64,000 nucleotides of DNA from Heterodera schachtii (GCA_023374025.1 SIJG01000008.1:1356215-1420214), one strand, 5' to 3'. Positions 32,703 to 45,178 are shown, counted from the stretch's first letter. The notes: generated by a model not told the origin, from the sequence alone. Numbers and translations: made by a program.

Positions 32703-33848
32703 GTTGGGCCCCCGACCCCGCCCCCGACCCCGAACCCCGGCATTTTTGGCCATTTTCGGGGAAAACCCCGACCCCGAACCCCGACGCTTCCAACCCCGAC
32801 AACCCCGAACCCCGACCCTTAACCCCGATCGGGGTCGGGGTTAAATATACACCCCTAAGAATGGCATTTTTGTGAGAGAAAAGACAAAAAATTATACAAA
32901 ATTTGAATTTTTTAACCATTTTGCCAAATTTTTATTAAAAAAGCATATTTGCTTTGGGTTAGTTCATATGTATTGTGGTGTAGTGGTTAGTGTGTCCAAC
33001 ACTGGCATTTCTGTCTACCATGAGTTCGATTCCGGGTGACAGTTTTGTTTTAATTTATTTTTTTGTGATTAATAGTATTTTTTAAACAAAAATAAAAAAA
33101 CCCTTTATGAATTGAAGCCAATTTTCCTTTCGTCAAAATTAAAAATTTTTCCTTGAATAAATCATGGAATTTAATATATTTAAAATATTTTTGACAAAAT
33201 ATCAAGAAAAAAAACATAATTTTCCCGGAAATTCATAAGATTTTTTTGCGAAAATTTGTTCGAAAATAGAGCTTAAATTTTAAAATTCGCCTGGTGCTGC
33301 CTATCAGCATCACCGGCATCCCAAAAAACCTAAAAATTTTGCTTAAAATCGAAAAAATTTATGAATTTTTTGGACAAAATCTGTTAACAAATCTCACTCA
33401 AATTTTCAAAATTTTTCCCGGCAGCGCCTATCGGCACCGCCGGACCCTTTCTCCCAAAGATCTTTAGAAAAAGAGTGCCAGAAAAAAGATGGTTTGAAAA
33501 ACAAAAAATATTTTTATTGCATATAATTTTTTTAAGGTAATTTCTCTAAATTACTTTCATTTCCACAATAATTTTAAAATGCAATTTGCGTTTTATAATT
33601 AATTCTATACAAAAATATGATAAAAATAAAAATACATATAAAATTATTATTATGAAAATTAATAAATATTTTTAAAGTTTGTAAAAAATACAAGAAAATT
33701 TTTGACTATATGGCATAAGAAAAAAATTGAAAAACCCCGAACCCCGACCCCGAACGATTTGGCAACCCAGACCAGAACCCCGACGCTTCCAACCCCGACA
33801 ACCCCGAACCCCGAATTTTCCAACCCCGACGTCGGGGGCCCAACCCTA
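32702..33848. mobile_element. Inverted-repeat element with CCCCGAACCCCGACC arrays
   Basis: GGTTGGGCCCCCGACCCCG at the left faces GTCGGGGGCCCAACCCTA at the right. Both ends have reiterated CCCCGAACCCCGACG units. The centre has a TACACCCCTAAGAATGG cassette, two hairpins of the GGCGCCTATCGGCACCG type (about 33290 and 33420) and a tRNA-like segment. It resembles the hAT-type MITEs but lacks matching octamers. Confidence 0.65.
32970..33045 (+). other. tRNA-like segment (degenerate tRNA or SINE head)
   Basis: An A-box-like TGGTGTAGTGGTTAG and a B-box-like GAGTTCGATTCC are spaced as in a tRNA gene. The acceptor stem does not pair and the T stem is poor. Likely a tRNA-derived relic, not a functional tRNA. 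Confidence 0.35.
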
Positions 33849-34285
33849 TTTTATACATCCGATTTATTAAATAATAACACTGACGGGTTCACATCCATTT
33901 CGGCTAATTCTGAATTCAAACAAAAAGTCGAAAACTCAAATTTTCGAATTTTGCAATTTTCGTCTAAAAACGCCTTAAATAATCTTTGGTTGCAAGATTG
34001 ATAGCTTTCAGAATGAATCACTGTTGAATAAAAAAATGCGAAATTCGAAAAGTTGAGTTTTCGACTTTTTATTCAAATTCAGGTCCGGGATTCGGAATTG
34101 GTCGGAAAATTTTCAGAAAATATTTTTTCGTAAATACGTATTTTTTTAATATTTTTAGTGATCAGCGATCGCGAAAACCAATTTTTGTTGATTATTTGTG
34201 CAAATCTCAAAATTTTATGTTTTTTTAATACATTTTTGCACTTTTTATACATCCGATTTATTCAAATCCTATTTTAATTTCTCAC
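33849..34285. other. Repeat-derived stretch downstream of F-box copy C exon 4
   Basis: TTTTATACATCCGATTTATT occurs at both 33851 and 34247. Between them is sequence with TCGAAAACTCAAATTTTCG and its complement. The terminal exon 5 of copy C was not found here. Confidence 0.45.
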
Positions 34286-35447
34286 CCAATGCAATCATTG
34301 CCACCAACAAGCCAAAAGAACACACTGTTACAATTGTTGTCCCAATTTTCATCTTTCTGCTGCTTCTCCTCTTTCTCCCCAATAATTTTGCATCGTTTCA
34401 TTATCCAATCGATTTTCCATTCATTTTCATTTGCTTTGGCCAATGTCAGCTTTTCCTTTGTCCATTTGTTTACCAATTCGAATGGCACAATTTGCGTTGA
34501 CGTCGCACGAACAATAAAATGAATTTGGTAACTGACCGAAGAAATGGCATTGGCACGAAGAAATTGCTAAAAAATTTGAAAAACAAAAATCAGTAATTTG
34601 TCGAAATTATGGCCACACCTTCTTGAAATTGTTGATCCATTCAAAGTCCTTGGTAACAACGCAATCGCTTGGGTTGTCCATCTTTTCTCGGAATATGCAA
34701 CCATTTAGACAACAATTGGCCATTAGTTCCATTTTGGTCCATCAAAATCAGCACCAATCGCCTCGGGCAACCGACCAAATGATTTGATTGAAACCAACTG
34801 ATTGAGATCGGTGAGAATTGTCGGCGAAGTGCGACGACGCAAATTGTCCAAATGATTACCACCGACAAAACCCAAGTGGCGAATGTTTGACGCAAAAATG
34901 GGCCAAATTTCACGAACAAAAACATCCCAAATTCGCTGGCCATCAGTGGTATGTGAAGAAGGCATCCACAAATATAAATTTGTGCTTCTTTTGTCGAAAA
35001 TTTGGTGATTTGAACGAAGAAAAGCGATGACGGAGTGATCAATGTACCTGAAAATGGAAAGAATGCTTTTATTGCCATAGCTCTGATTCTGAATTACTCA
35101 ATCTGAAGGGATTCAAAGCGAATTTTGCTGGGCAACGGACGGTCGTCGGGCAATGGAAATGGCACAGAAAAACGTACAGACAGTTTCAGTTCAGGTCCGT
35201 TGTCCTTGCGACGTATTTCGATCGTTCTCCAAATTGTCAATTCGCTTTTACCCTCAAAATGTTTGTCCACCAACGCATTGAAACGTGGCGAAAGCAATGC
35301 CAATTTGAAGCCGAGTTGAGGACGGTCAAAACAGGGCAAAATGTCCATCCAAACGTCATTACAAATCCAACTGAAATGGGAAAACAATTTAGCTAAATAA
35401 ATGACGAATTTATATGACTTTTCAAAAATTAATTACCGTCGGTTCAT
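34286..35447 (-). pseudogene. F-box-like copy C, frameshifted in exon 3
   Basis: Exon 1 (35437-35447, MNRR), exon 2 (35098-35370, WICNDVWMDILPCFDRPQLG), exon 3 (34619-35047) and exon 4 (34286-34566) are all recognisable with good splice sites. Exon 3 is 429 nt, so its coding phase is off by one net base. By comparison with copies E and F there is one extra A near 34730 (CCAAAATGG) and a two-base loss near 34650. The frame stops shortly after GADFDGPKWN. Exon 5 is not visible downstream. Exon 2 is very close to that of copy D, so the duplication is recent. Sequencing error at the A run is possible. Confidence 0.75.
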
Positions 35448-35530
35448 TTTTGACAGTAATTAGAGCACAATTTGGCCGAGTTCCGAATGATGTCACACAA
35501 AAGAGCAGCAGAATTAATTGCGTTGGAAAT

Positions 35531-35545
35531 CTTTATTTTTATATA
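35531..35545 (-). promoter_or_regulatory. TATA element of F-box copy C
   Basis: TATATAAAAATAAAG on the minus strand, about 85 bp before the ATG. It is embedded in a roughly 65-bp segment (TCCAACGCAATTAATTCTGC, GTGACATCATTCGG) shared with copies D and E. Confidence 0.6.
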
Positions 35546-35547
35546 AT

Positions 35548-37002
35548 GAGAAACAAAGCGAAAAACAAAAAATTTTAACGAAAATCACATTTTATTCAAA
35601 TAATTTTTGAATTTTGTTCGCCTTAAATTGTTGCCAATGTGTGTCTAAGGAACGGATTTAAGTTTTTCCTTATTTTTTCTGCTGCTTTAACTCGACGAGA
35701 AAAGCACGAAAAACAGATTTTTTTTTTTTTGTTCAAAAATTTTGCGTTTTAACGCTCTTATTCGACCTTAAAAATCCTTGTTTTAGATGTTCGCCCTTAA
35801 AATAAGTTTTTGCCCTTATTTCGCGATTTTTGGGAAATTTATCAACAAGAATGCAATAAAAACAAAAAATACACCCATAAGAATTGACCAAAAAAATTTC
35901 AGAAAAATACACCCCTAAGAATCGACCTTTTACCCCCGAAAATTTTGAAATGTATCTTATTTGCAACTGTAATTAATGAATAAAATTGTTTGCCTCAATT
36001 TGAAATTATTTTTATATAAAAAAGAGTTATTTAAAAATTATACCCCTAAATTTTGAATTTTTTCGACCTTATTTACGGCTTATTTTATGAATATACTTTT
36101 TATTCACCATAATTGTACTGTTTTAAAGCTTTAAAATGAGAGAAAATGGGATGGACAAAAGATAATAAAAAGATAAAGGTTATATTATTTGATTTGAGTC
36201 ATCATTTATGCATTTTTCTAATTGCCTTTGATTGTTGGGCAAAACGGTGACCCAAAAGACAGGCACAAACAGCAGGCGAAAGAGTTGGGAAAACGGCAGA
36301 AATGAGATAACAAATAAAAACTTTATTATATGTAATTTAAAAAAAGTACATAAAAATATGATGTTAATTAGGGATTAGAGGGTAAAATCTATCCCCACTT
36401 AGTGTGCTAAGATTGGAGTCCCAAAATTTAAATTGCATAAAGGGTTTGTGCCAAGATTGGATCCCCCTAAAATTCAAATGCCATGGGGATCAAGGATTTG
36501 TGGCAAGGTTCGGCGGGATCCTCTCAAAATGCATTACAATGCTCGAGACCAAAAATTGATTTATTTCAAAATTTTCTCGCCCCATTACTTGCTCCGTTTT
36601 CGCATGCTCGCCAAGGCGGGCGCTGCGCGCCCTTAGAAATAGATTCCTGGCAATTATAAACCAAGAAGAATCGACCCATTACAATTTTTATCAAGGTCAT
36701 TTTTTGAGGTTTTGAGGACCCATAACTTTTTTCAGTTTCATTTTTGATCAAAAATTCTCTCGGATTCATCCTTTACATGCCGCAAGGAAGCGATAGATAT
36801 CAATTTTGTTGTATTTTATGCGTTTTAAGGCTTTAGACGGTTCAGTAGTCCCACAGCCATTTGGTCACTTCAGTCCCGGGCCCATAACTCGGCCCAAAGT
36901 GGTTTCCGCCAAAAATTCTTTCGGATTCGTACATTACAGACCGAGAGGCGTAATTCATTTCTTCTTCTGCGTCTGATCATTGTGTTTTTGTTCTTTTGTC
37001 CG
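35548..37002. other. Intergenic, repeat fragments
   Basis: Contains ATACACCCCTAAGAATCGACC cassettes (35865-35930) and GCCCTTATTTCGCG-type reiterations. Near 36590-36635 is a CGGGCGCTGCGCGCCC patch also seen near 43100. No gene found. Confidence 0.45.
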
Positions 37003-38311
37003 TCACTCATTTCGCCCTTTTGTGATGCTTTGTCCGGCTTCTTCTTCCACTTCTTCTGGTGGCGGAGACAATGGCCTAAATTAAGCGAAATTTGAATTAT
37101 TTAAACAAAATTAAATCCTTATTTTTATTGCTCACCCGATGCAATCATTGGCACCAAGCCAAAAGAACACATTGTTACAATTGTCCCAATTTCCGTCTTC
37201 CCAATCCCCAATAATTTTGGATCGTTTCAGTATCCAATTGTTGTCCAATATATTTTCATTTGCTTTGGCCAATGTCAGCTTTTCCTTTGTCCATTCATTC
37301 ACCAATTCAAATGGCACCATTTGCATTGACGGCACATGAACATAAAAATGAATTTCGTAATTGACGGAAGAAATGGCATTGGCACGGAGAAAATGCTAAA
37401 CAATTTGATAGGAAAACAAAAATAGAAGCAATCAAAAGCAGTGTTTTGCCAAAATTATGGCCCCACCTCCTTGAAATTGTTGACCCAATTGAAGTCCGCT
37501 TGTTCGGAGTAACCTGCGCAACGCAATCGCTTGGGTTGTCCATCTTTTCTCGGAGAGTGCAACCATTTGGACAGAACTTGGCCAGCAGAAATTGTTGCAT
37601 TTGGCCCATCAAAATCATCACCAATCGCAATTGCCTCGGGCGACAGATCAAATGAATCGATTGAATTCAATTGGTTGAGATCGGTGAGAATTGTAGGCGA
37701 AATGAGACGACGCAAATAGTCCAAATGATAACCATCGTAAAAGCACAAGTGACGAATATTTGCCGAAAAAACGGGCCAAATTTCACGAACAAAAACATCC
37801 CAAATCAGCGGGCCATCCGTGGAGTGTGAAGAAGGAATCCACAACTGTAAATTGGTGCCTCTTTTGTCGAAAATTTGGTGATTTGAACGAAAAAAAGCGA
37901 TGACGGAGTGATCAATGTACCTGAAAGAATGAATGCTTTTATTGCCATAAAACTCTGGTTTTTAATTACTCAATCAGAAGGCAATCAAAACGAATTTTGC
38001 TGGGCAACGGACGGTTGGGCAATGGAAATGGCACAGAAAAACGTACAGACAGTTTCAGTTCTGGTCCGTTGTCCTTGCGACGTATTTCGATCGTTCTCCA
38101 AATTGTCAATTCGCTAATGCCATCAAAATGTTTGTCCACCAACGCATTGAAACGTGGCGAAAGAAGTGCCAATTTGAGGCCGAGTTGGGGACGGTCAAAA
38201 CAGGGCAAAATGTCCATCCAAACATCGTTGCAAATCCAACTGAAAATGTGAAAAAAGTTTAGTTATGACGAATCTGTGTGACTTTTCAAAAGTTTATTAC
38301 CGTCGGTTCAT
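37003..38311 (-). CDS. F-box-like protein, copy D (355 aa, five exons)
   Basis: Exons 38301-38311, 37970-38239, 37467-37920, 37136-37395 and 37003-37075 join in phases 2, 2, 0, 2 to 355 codons plus TGA. ATG at 38311 gives MNRR, then WICNDVWMDILPCFDRPQLG, the F-box-like segment (about residues 4-45). Exon 3 carries YIDHSVIAFFRSNHQIF, WDVFVREIWPVFSANIRH, SPTILTDLNQL and DGQPKRLRCAGYS. Exon 4 has VPFELVNEWTKEKLTL and ILKRSKIIGD. The tail is Glu-rich and ends ITKGRNE. All introns but one are around 50-75 bp. A conserved TATA segment precedes it. No lesion seen. Presumed SCF substrate adaptor; target unknown. Confidence 0.85.
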
Positions 38312-38391
38312 TTTTGTGGCAATTAGCAAAATTTGCTGCCGAATTCCGAACGATGTCACACAAATAGCAGAATAATTAATTGCGTTGGAAG

Positions 38392-38406
38392 CTTTATTTT
38401 TATATA
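38392..38406 (-). promoter_or_regulatory. TATA element of F-box copy D
   Basis: Same TATATAAAAATAAAG as in copies C and E, about 80 bp before the ATG, within the conserved upstream block. Confidence 0.6.
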
Positions 38407-38409
38407 ATG

Positions 38410-39016
38410 AGAAACAAAGTTGGGTACTTATACAGTTTGACCAGGGATGCGACCGAAAAATTTTCAAAATCAGAACATCGGGCCCAAAAAATCAGATTTT
38501 GGGGTCGAAAATCAGAACATTTTGATAAATTGCTCCAAATCAGTTATTTTTACAATTTATTCGATCAAAAATTTATCAAAAATATTATATTTTTCGTCTC
38601 CCATTAACGATTTTAACAATTAGTTTTTCGCCCAGCTCTGTTTTCAACGCAACGATTGCTACTGCAACACAACACGGCTCTACTGCAGTTTACGTGTTCA
38701 AATTGACCATCCTCCGTTTATTCGGCCAATGGGACGCAAAAAACCAAATAATTGGGCAATGGTAAATATTTTCGCAAAATAAGTTATGAAATTGTTCCCG
38801 GTTTGATTGAATGTGGGAATAAAAAAGAGCGAATGAAAGGGAAATTAGAGAATTGGAGTATTTATATTTGAATTTTGAGACTTAATTTTTGCCATAATTA
38901 TGATTTAGGGTGTCTAAAAACATGCGTATTTTTCCAGGACTGGAAACAGCTTGAAACGCAGGAAAAACATATTTTTAGCTTGGTATTTTGTCACATACAA
39001 TACCTAAGCATATTCG
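38410..39016. other. Intergenic, no gene seen
   Basis: Holds one end of a CAGGGATGCGACCG element (38442 onward) and a half-copy of the GGCTCTA...CAGTTTACG repeat (38682). Confidence 0.4.
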
Positions 39017-39390
39017 GGACCCACGCGTTTGGGCGCCAGCTCGTTTTCCCACTATAGCTTTTTCTTTGGCATCCAAATCCACATCTTTGTATCATTCGAA
39101 AGCTTTTAACATGCTTTATTAGCCAGCCGAGAGAGCTTACCAAAAGCGAAAAAATTTTAAGCCTGAAAAAAATTTTATTAAGAAAAAACTTCATTTTTCG
39201 ACTTTTTGCAATTTTCATGTATAACTTTTTTGGTAATTGTTTAATCGCGAAGCGATATCTTAGAAAAAGCTTCTAAACATGTTAAGCTTTCGAGTGACAC
39301 CAATAATGTTGGATTTGGATGACAAAGAAAAAATTAATAGCCAAAAACATGCTGGCGCCCAAACGCCAGCGCCCAAACGCAGTGGACCCG
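39017..39390. repeat. Foldback element of the TTGGTATCATTCGAAAGCT group
   Basis: GGGACCCACGCGTTTGGGCG at the left faces GGCGCCCAAACGCAGTGGACCC at the right. The arms contain CTTTGGCATCCAAATCCA and TATCATTCGAAAGCTTTTAACATG with inverted partners. Same layout as 9484-9948 with different terminal units. Confidence 0.8.
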
Positions 39391-40717
39391 CATATTCGTG
39401 CTTATTTCGGGACTTAAAATGTTATATTTTATGTGCAAATGTTTACAGTGATATAATCCCGAACCTGGTCTCAACAAAATTGAGTTCATTTTTCAACAAA
39501 ATTCACATTTAGTGCTTTTATTTTTTAAGCATTTTTTTCAAAAATCAGAGAAATAAATCATTAAGCAGAAAAAATTTAAAAAATTTAGGGGAAGCCTGAA
39601 AATAAGAAAAATTTTAGAAATAAGAACACTTGCAGGGCAATCGCCTAGATCATTGGTCCCGAAAATTTTTTCTTTAAATTTTTTTCTGAAAATTCTTATA
39701 ACTAGAGGCCGCATTTTGAGGCAGATGCCTTTTTTTCTGCGCACTAGTTTCGATATATTAAGCAACATTTTCCACTTGGTTTGATGCTTCTATGTTGACT
39801 TTTATTATGCCTTTTTTAAAATTTTTTGGTGCCTATTTTTGTGCCTTTTTTTGCGATTTTTGGTGCCTTTTTTTGCGGTCTCTACTTATAACACATTTCT
39901 AGGGGTGTTTTGAGGTGCTGCGCAAGAATCCGGCCTCCATTTCGACTTATTTATAACACCGGACCCGAATTCGAACATTAAAACAAAATTATAACTTCAA
40001 AAACCATGAAAACATGTTTCCAAGAGTTTTTTGGGTCGCTGATCATGAATATGACTTCTATTTTGCCTAATTCCGAACCCCGATCTCAAATTCTAACAAA
40101 AATTCGAAAATTCAAGTTCTTTCAAATTTCACTTTCTTGTTCAACCCTTGTTTACACACACGGAAACGAACTGAAAGTAATCACCGATACTCATTAGTGC
40201 TACAATAAAATCGTTTAAAGCATTTTTAGACTAAAAATCAAAATTGAAAAATTATAATTTTCGACTCTGTTCAAATTCGGGTCCGGTGTTAGAAATAGGT
40301 CGAAATGGATGCCGGATTCGTGCTCAGCGCCTCAAAACAACCCTAGAAAGTATTATCAGAATTTTCAGAAAAAAATTAAGAAAAAAAATTTTTCGGGACC
40401 AATGATCTAAGCGATTGCCCACTTTCAGTTTCTAAGATCTTGTCCCACCAAAAGGACAAATCTTAGAAATAACACTTGCGAGCCCTGAGTTGTAGCCTAA
40501 AACCGGGCTGGCGGCGCCTTATTTTGTGTAAATCTCAAAATTTTTGTGTTTCATGCATTTTTTTTTGCCATTTTTATACATCCAATTTATTTACATATAT
40601 TTGCGAGGTTTTCTACACAAAATGCATTTGATCACTGATTTGAATTACGATCGGTTGATCATTCTTAATTAATTCATTTTCTTCTGCTGATCACTGTTTT
40701 TGTTGTTTTGTCCATCA
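39391..40717. other. Repeat-rich intergenic DNA and F-box 3' flank
   Basis: Contains inverted copies of the GTCGCTGATCATGAAT core (near 40030 and 40315). 40530-40717 is a 3'-flank segment shared with 47150-47330 and 48230-48420. Confidence 0.5.
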
Positions 40718-42479
40718 CTAATTTCCAGCAGAAGACGCCCCTTTTTCGCTGCTTTGTCCGGCTTCTGCTTCCACTTCTTCTGCCGGTGGCGGAGACAATG
40801 GCCTTAATTAGGCGCAAAATTCAATCGTTTTAGTGGGTTTTCGATGTCGCTGATCATGAATCTGTATTTTGACCAACTCCGAACACCGGACTCGAATTCG
40901 AACAGAAAGTCGAAAATTCAAGTTTTTCGATTTTCAGATTACTGGCCAACCATTGATTAATGTTGGTCAAAATGGATGCCAGATTCGGATCAGCGAACCA
41001 GAAAATACTTAGAAACATGTTTTCATGACTTTTAAAAACAACAAAAAATCTTTTGGGGGACCGGCCCTACTCTTACTAAGACGGTGAATTATATGGACAT
41101 AAATCGCGAAATATGGATATAGAAATTCATCCTAGCAGCTTCAACCCAAGTTAAAAACACATTATTATTTTTCGTGGGTTTCAGACCTCTCACAGTCCAG
41201 AGAAAAAAATATGGATTTCCATGTAAATTCCACGCCTAATTATTAAACAAATGCCTTTTTTTAATTGCTCACCCAATGCAATTAGTGTCACTATCAAGCC
41301 AAATGAACACATTGTTGCAATTGTTGATCCAATTTTCATCTTTCTTTTGCTGCTGAACCACCGCTGTCTCCCCAATAATTTTGCATCGTTTCATTATCCA
41401 ACAGTCGATCCAGTCATTTGCATTTTCTTTGGCCAATGTCAGCTTTTCCTTTGTCCATTCGTTCACCAATTCAAATGGCACCATTTGCACTGACTGCACA
41501 CGAACAAAAAAATGAATTTGGTAACTGACGGAAGAAATGGCATTGGCACGGAGAAAATGCTAAACAATTTGGAAAACAAAAATAGAGGCAATCAAAAATC
41601 AGTGATTGTCAAAAATATGGGACCACACCTCCTTAAAATTGTTGATCCAATTGAAGTCGGCTTCTTTGTTGTAATCAGCGCAACGCAATCGCTTTGGCTG
41701 TCCATCTTTTCGCGGAATGTGCAACCATTTGGACAACAATTGGCCATTAGTTCCATTTTGCTCATCAAAACCATCACTAATTCCATCGGGGGACAGATCA
41801 TATGATTTGATTGAATTCAATTGGTTGAGATCAGTGAGAATTGTCGGCGAAATCAGACGACGCAAATTGTCCAAATCAGCACCATTGTTAAAGCGCAAGT
41901 GACGAATGTTTGTCGAAAAAATTGGCCAAATTTCACGAACAAAAATGTCCCAAATTGGCTGCACATCCATGTCATGTGATGATGGAATCAACAAATGTAA
42001 ATTGGTGCCTCTTTTGTCGAAAATTTGATGATTGGCACGAAGAAAAGCGATGACGGAGTGATCAATGTACCTGAAAAAGGAATGAATGCTTTCTATTGCC
42101 ATAGCTCTCTGATTTTTAATTACTCAATCCGAAGGAAATGAAAACGGATTTTGCTGGGCAACGAACGGTTGGGCAATGGAAATGGCACAAAATTGTCATC
42201 CTTCTGTACAGATAGTTTCGATTCTGGTCCTTTGTCCATGTGAATTGCTATTTCTCTCCAAATTGTCAATTCGCTTTTGCCATCAAAGTGTTTGTCCACC
42301 AACGCATTGAAACGTGGCGAAAGAAGCGCTAATTTGAGGCCAAGTTGAGGACGGTCAAAACAGGGCAAAATGTCCATCCAAACGTCGTTGCAAATCCAAC
42401 TGAACTTATGGGAAAACAGTTAAGTTAAATGAATGACTAATTTGTTTGACTTTTAAATAATTCATTACCGTCGGTTCAT
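40718..42479 (-). CDS. F-box-like protein, copy E (366 aa, five exons)
   Basis: Exons 42469-42479, 42124-42399, 41629-42070, 41273-41559 and 40718-40802 join in phases 2, 2, 0, 2 to 366 codons plus TAG. It has MNRR and the same F-box-like segment as copy D, then WDIFVREIWPIFSTNIRHLR, SPTILTDLNQL, QLLSKWLHIPRKDGQPKRL and VPFELVNEWTKEKLTL. The tail is longer (PPPAEEVEAEAGQSSEKGAS). The acceptor of exon 5 is TTAAG. Intron 4 is expanded to about 470 bp by repeats (40803-41272), including copies of the GTCGCTGATCATGAAT core. The reading frame is intact. Presumed SCF adaptor; target unknown. Confidence 0.85.
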
Positions 42480-42558
42480 TTTTTGGCAATTAACACAATT
42501 TTGGCCGAATTCCGAATGATGTCAGACAAATAGCAGAATAATTAATTGCGTTGGAAAT

Positions 42559-42573
42559 CTTTATTTTTATATA
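42559..42573 (-). promoter_or_regulatory. TATA element of F-box copy E
   Basis: TATATAAAAATAAAG about 80 bp before the ATG. Upstream similarity to copies C and D stops a few bases beyond the TATA, where a TAGAGCTAGGG-type repeat end begins. Confidence 0.58.
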
Positions 42574-42579
42574 ATGAGT

Positions 42580-44989
42580 AGAGCTAGGGTTTTTATAAAA
42601 ATGCGGAAATATTTACTAAAATAGGTGCTAAAAACGCCCAAAACACCAAAATGGGTGCTAACCCTCCCGTTTAAGATTTTTATGTGCTAAAAAGTCGCTC
42701 TAAATCAAAAATTATTCAGAGAAAATGTTCTGAAGAAAGTTATGAGAAAAAATCGCAAACTTTTGGGACAATGAGAGATGTTTTTTGTTCGAAATTTTGT
42801 TTTTTGAATAACTTTTTAAAACATCATTTAAGCGATAAAAATAAACAGAAGATTCGATGCAGAAAATTTTTCTCTATTTGTATGCAAATTTTGAAGCGGA
42901 TTTAACAACAGCAGGATGAAGTGAATTCGGGTTTTCTCTATTACTTAACAGAGATAAAGAAATAGTACGCCAAAATGAGAGATGTTTTTTCTCTGCACTC
43001 TCTCTCTCTTTATTGGTTCATGTCTCGTTTTTGAAGGCGTTTTAGCCCCTACCCCAAAATCAATCAAATAAATCAATTTGACCAAGGGCGTAGCTGATTG
43101 GCGGGCGCCCTTCGGGCCCCCGCAGTCAACCGCCTGTGGCGCTCGTCAGACTTTTTCCTCCGCCCTCCGTCTCACCCCACTACTTGCTCCGTCTTCGCAT
43201 GCTCCCTTTTGCGAAATTTTGCTTTTAAATTCATTTCCCGTTTATTTTTCTTCGGTACTGAAGTGTCCATTTTCACTGGGACTCAGTTGTCTCAGTGCTT
43301 AGATGGCATTGGTTCGAATTTATACCTTGTTTTTAGACTTAGCTCATCAAGAGCTTTCGAATGATACAAAATTTGTCCGAATTTGACCGTTTTAAAGGGT
43401 CAGTGGCCCCCCTTTTCACTCAATTTTTCGAGTTTTAAACCGGTTCAAAAACCGGTTTTTTGGCATTTCCGCAACTGGAGACCTACTTTTCGTGCATAGC
43501 TCGTCGAGACGAATCGATTGGTATATCATTTGTGCCGTTTTTTTACGGGGGGTTGACTATACTACACCCGGAATTCGTTTTTTAGGCACAAAAAATCGCG
43601 AAATAGGTACTAAAATTGGCATTAAGCACAAAAAGTCCAAAATAGGCAAAATTAGGCATTATAAAAGTCATTGTAGACACCCCAAACCAAGCGGAAAAGG
43701 CGTTTTTTGTACTTATCTGAGTGTATTAAGTACGCAAAAATTGTTTCACACTCATTTTAGTCGGTTTTACGCGTCCCATGACATTTTACGCGTCCAAACA
43801 ACTTTTTACGCGTACCACTCCGCAGCGTTTGTGGTTAAGCAAAGGGGGAAGGTTTTCACAATTTAGTCAACATTTTGATTTTCCACAATTTATCGGAAAA
43901 AGTCGCGCAGCAAAAAAAATGATTAAATATCAAAAAAACAATAAATAAATTGTAACAAAAAACAACAATTTTAAAGTGTTCATTTGGTAATTGTGGGAAA
44001 TGCCTCGAAGAAACTCCAAAATAATGTGAAATTGATTTGGCTGGGGATTGGGTGGAAGATAATCATGATTAGGGCTCGGAAAAATATGGATATAAAATCG
44101 CAAAATATGGCCATAAAATATGGACCAAAAACCACGGAATATGGACATAAAATGGCAAAAATATGGACATAAATTTTTCCAAATTGAGGGTATAATTTCT
44201 CAAAATTTCTTCAAATTTGTTAATATAAAGTAAAACCTTCAAAAATGGCTAAAAATCGTATTAAAAATCATTTTAAAAGAAAAACATGATAAAGATAAAA
44301 TTTACTCATTTTTAGCGAAAAATCAACCCAAAAACGAAATTTAACTTTTTTTGCTTATTTTTGACACAAATTTAACAATTTAAAAAAAATTTAAATTTAT
44401 TCAATATTCTCGATAAAATTTGGCGAAAAAATGATTTTTTGAAAAATGTTCCAATTTTAGAGGTAAAAAAGGCCAATTTATTTGTTGGGGCCGTTCTATT
44501 AGAGATTTTTTAGAAAAAGGCCAAAATATGTGCATAAAATATGGACATAAATGCCAAAACATGGACAAATATGGAAAATATGGATATAGAAATCCATCCT
44601 AAAAGCTTTTAATCAAGCTAAAAACATTTTTCGTGCGTTTCAGGCTGCGACTGCTGTGAACATCCGAACACTCAAAGCAAACAACCGGATCGGCACAATA
44701 ACACTTAAATTTTCCGAAATTTAAAAAAAATAAAGAACAAATACCTGTCATAAGCCTTGCTGCTTCACTTTCTTTTGTAAATTCCATACAAAATGAAAAA
44801 AGCAAAACACAATCTGGCATCCGGGAAAGATTGTCGTAAAGGAATTAGACATAGCCATTTGAAAATCCATTTTTGAAATTGATTAACTATTTAAAAATAG
44901 GTAATTTATTTATTGTTTTTTGATATTTAATAAAATGTTTTATTTTTATTTTTTTGGTTTTACCAAGTATGTATTTGAATTTTAAAATT
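42580..44989. other. Repeat-rich intergenic DNA
   Basis: Holds TAGAGCTAGGGTTTTTATA and ATATGGACATAAAATGGC reiterations (44068-44600, related to the MITE at 3725-4407), a GGGCGTAGCTGATTGGCGG patch (43085), and AAATAGGCACAAAAAGTCC reiterations (43580-43690). A minus-strand frame near 44600-44820 (CYCADPVVCFECSD) is Cys-rich, but no splice structure supports it. Confidence 0.45.
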
Positions 44990-45062
44990 TTTGCTTGGCG
45001 CCCAAACGTGAGCGCCCAAAAGCGCGCGGTCCCGGCGGGGGGGGGGGGGGGGTCCGAAATTA

Positions 45063-45072
45063 CATATATAAG
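45063..45072 (+). promoter_or_regulatory. TATA-like element upstream of the MSP gene
   Basis: CATATATAAG, about 110 bp before the MSP ATG, followed by a C/A-rich leader. Position and sequence fit a core promoter; not otherwise supported. Confidence 0.4.
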
Positions 45073-45178
45073 CAGGTCGATTTGGCACATTCGCCACACT
45101 CATCAGCAGTAACACTTCAAGCAACGTTCTCAACGACACACATCAAGCACCCACAAAGCCAGCCCGACAACAACAGCA

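Noticed and set aside
44600..44820. Minus-strand Cys-rich frame (CYCADPVVCFECSD)
   Set aside because: The obvious donor/acceptor pair changes frame into a stop, and part of the region is repeat-derived.
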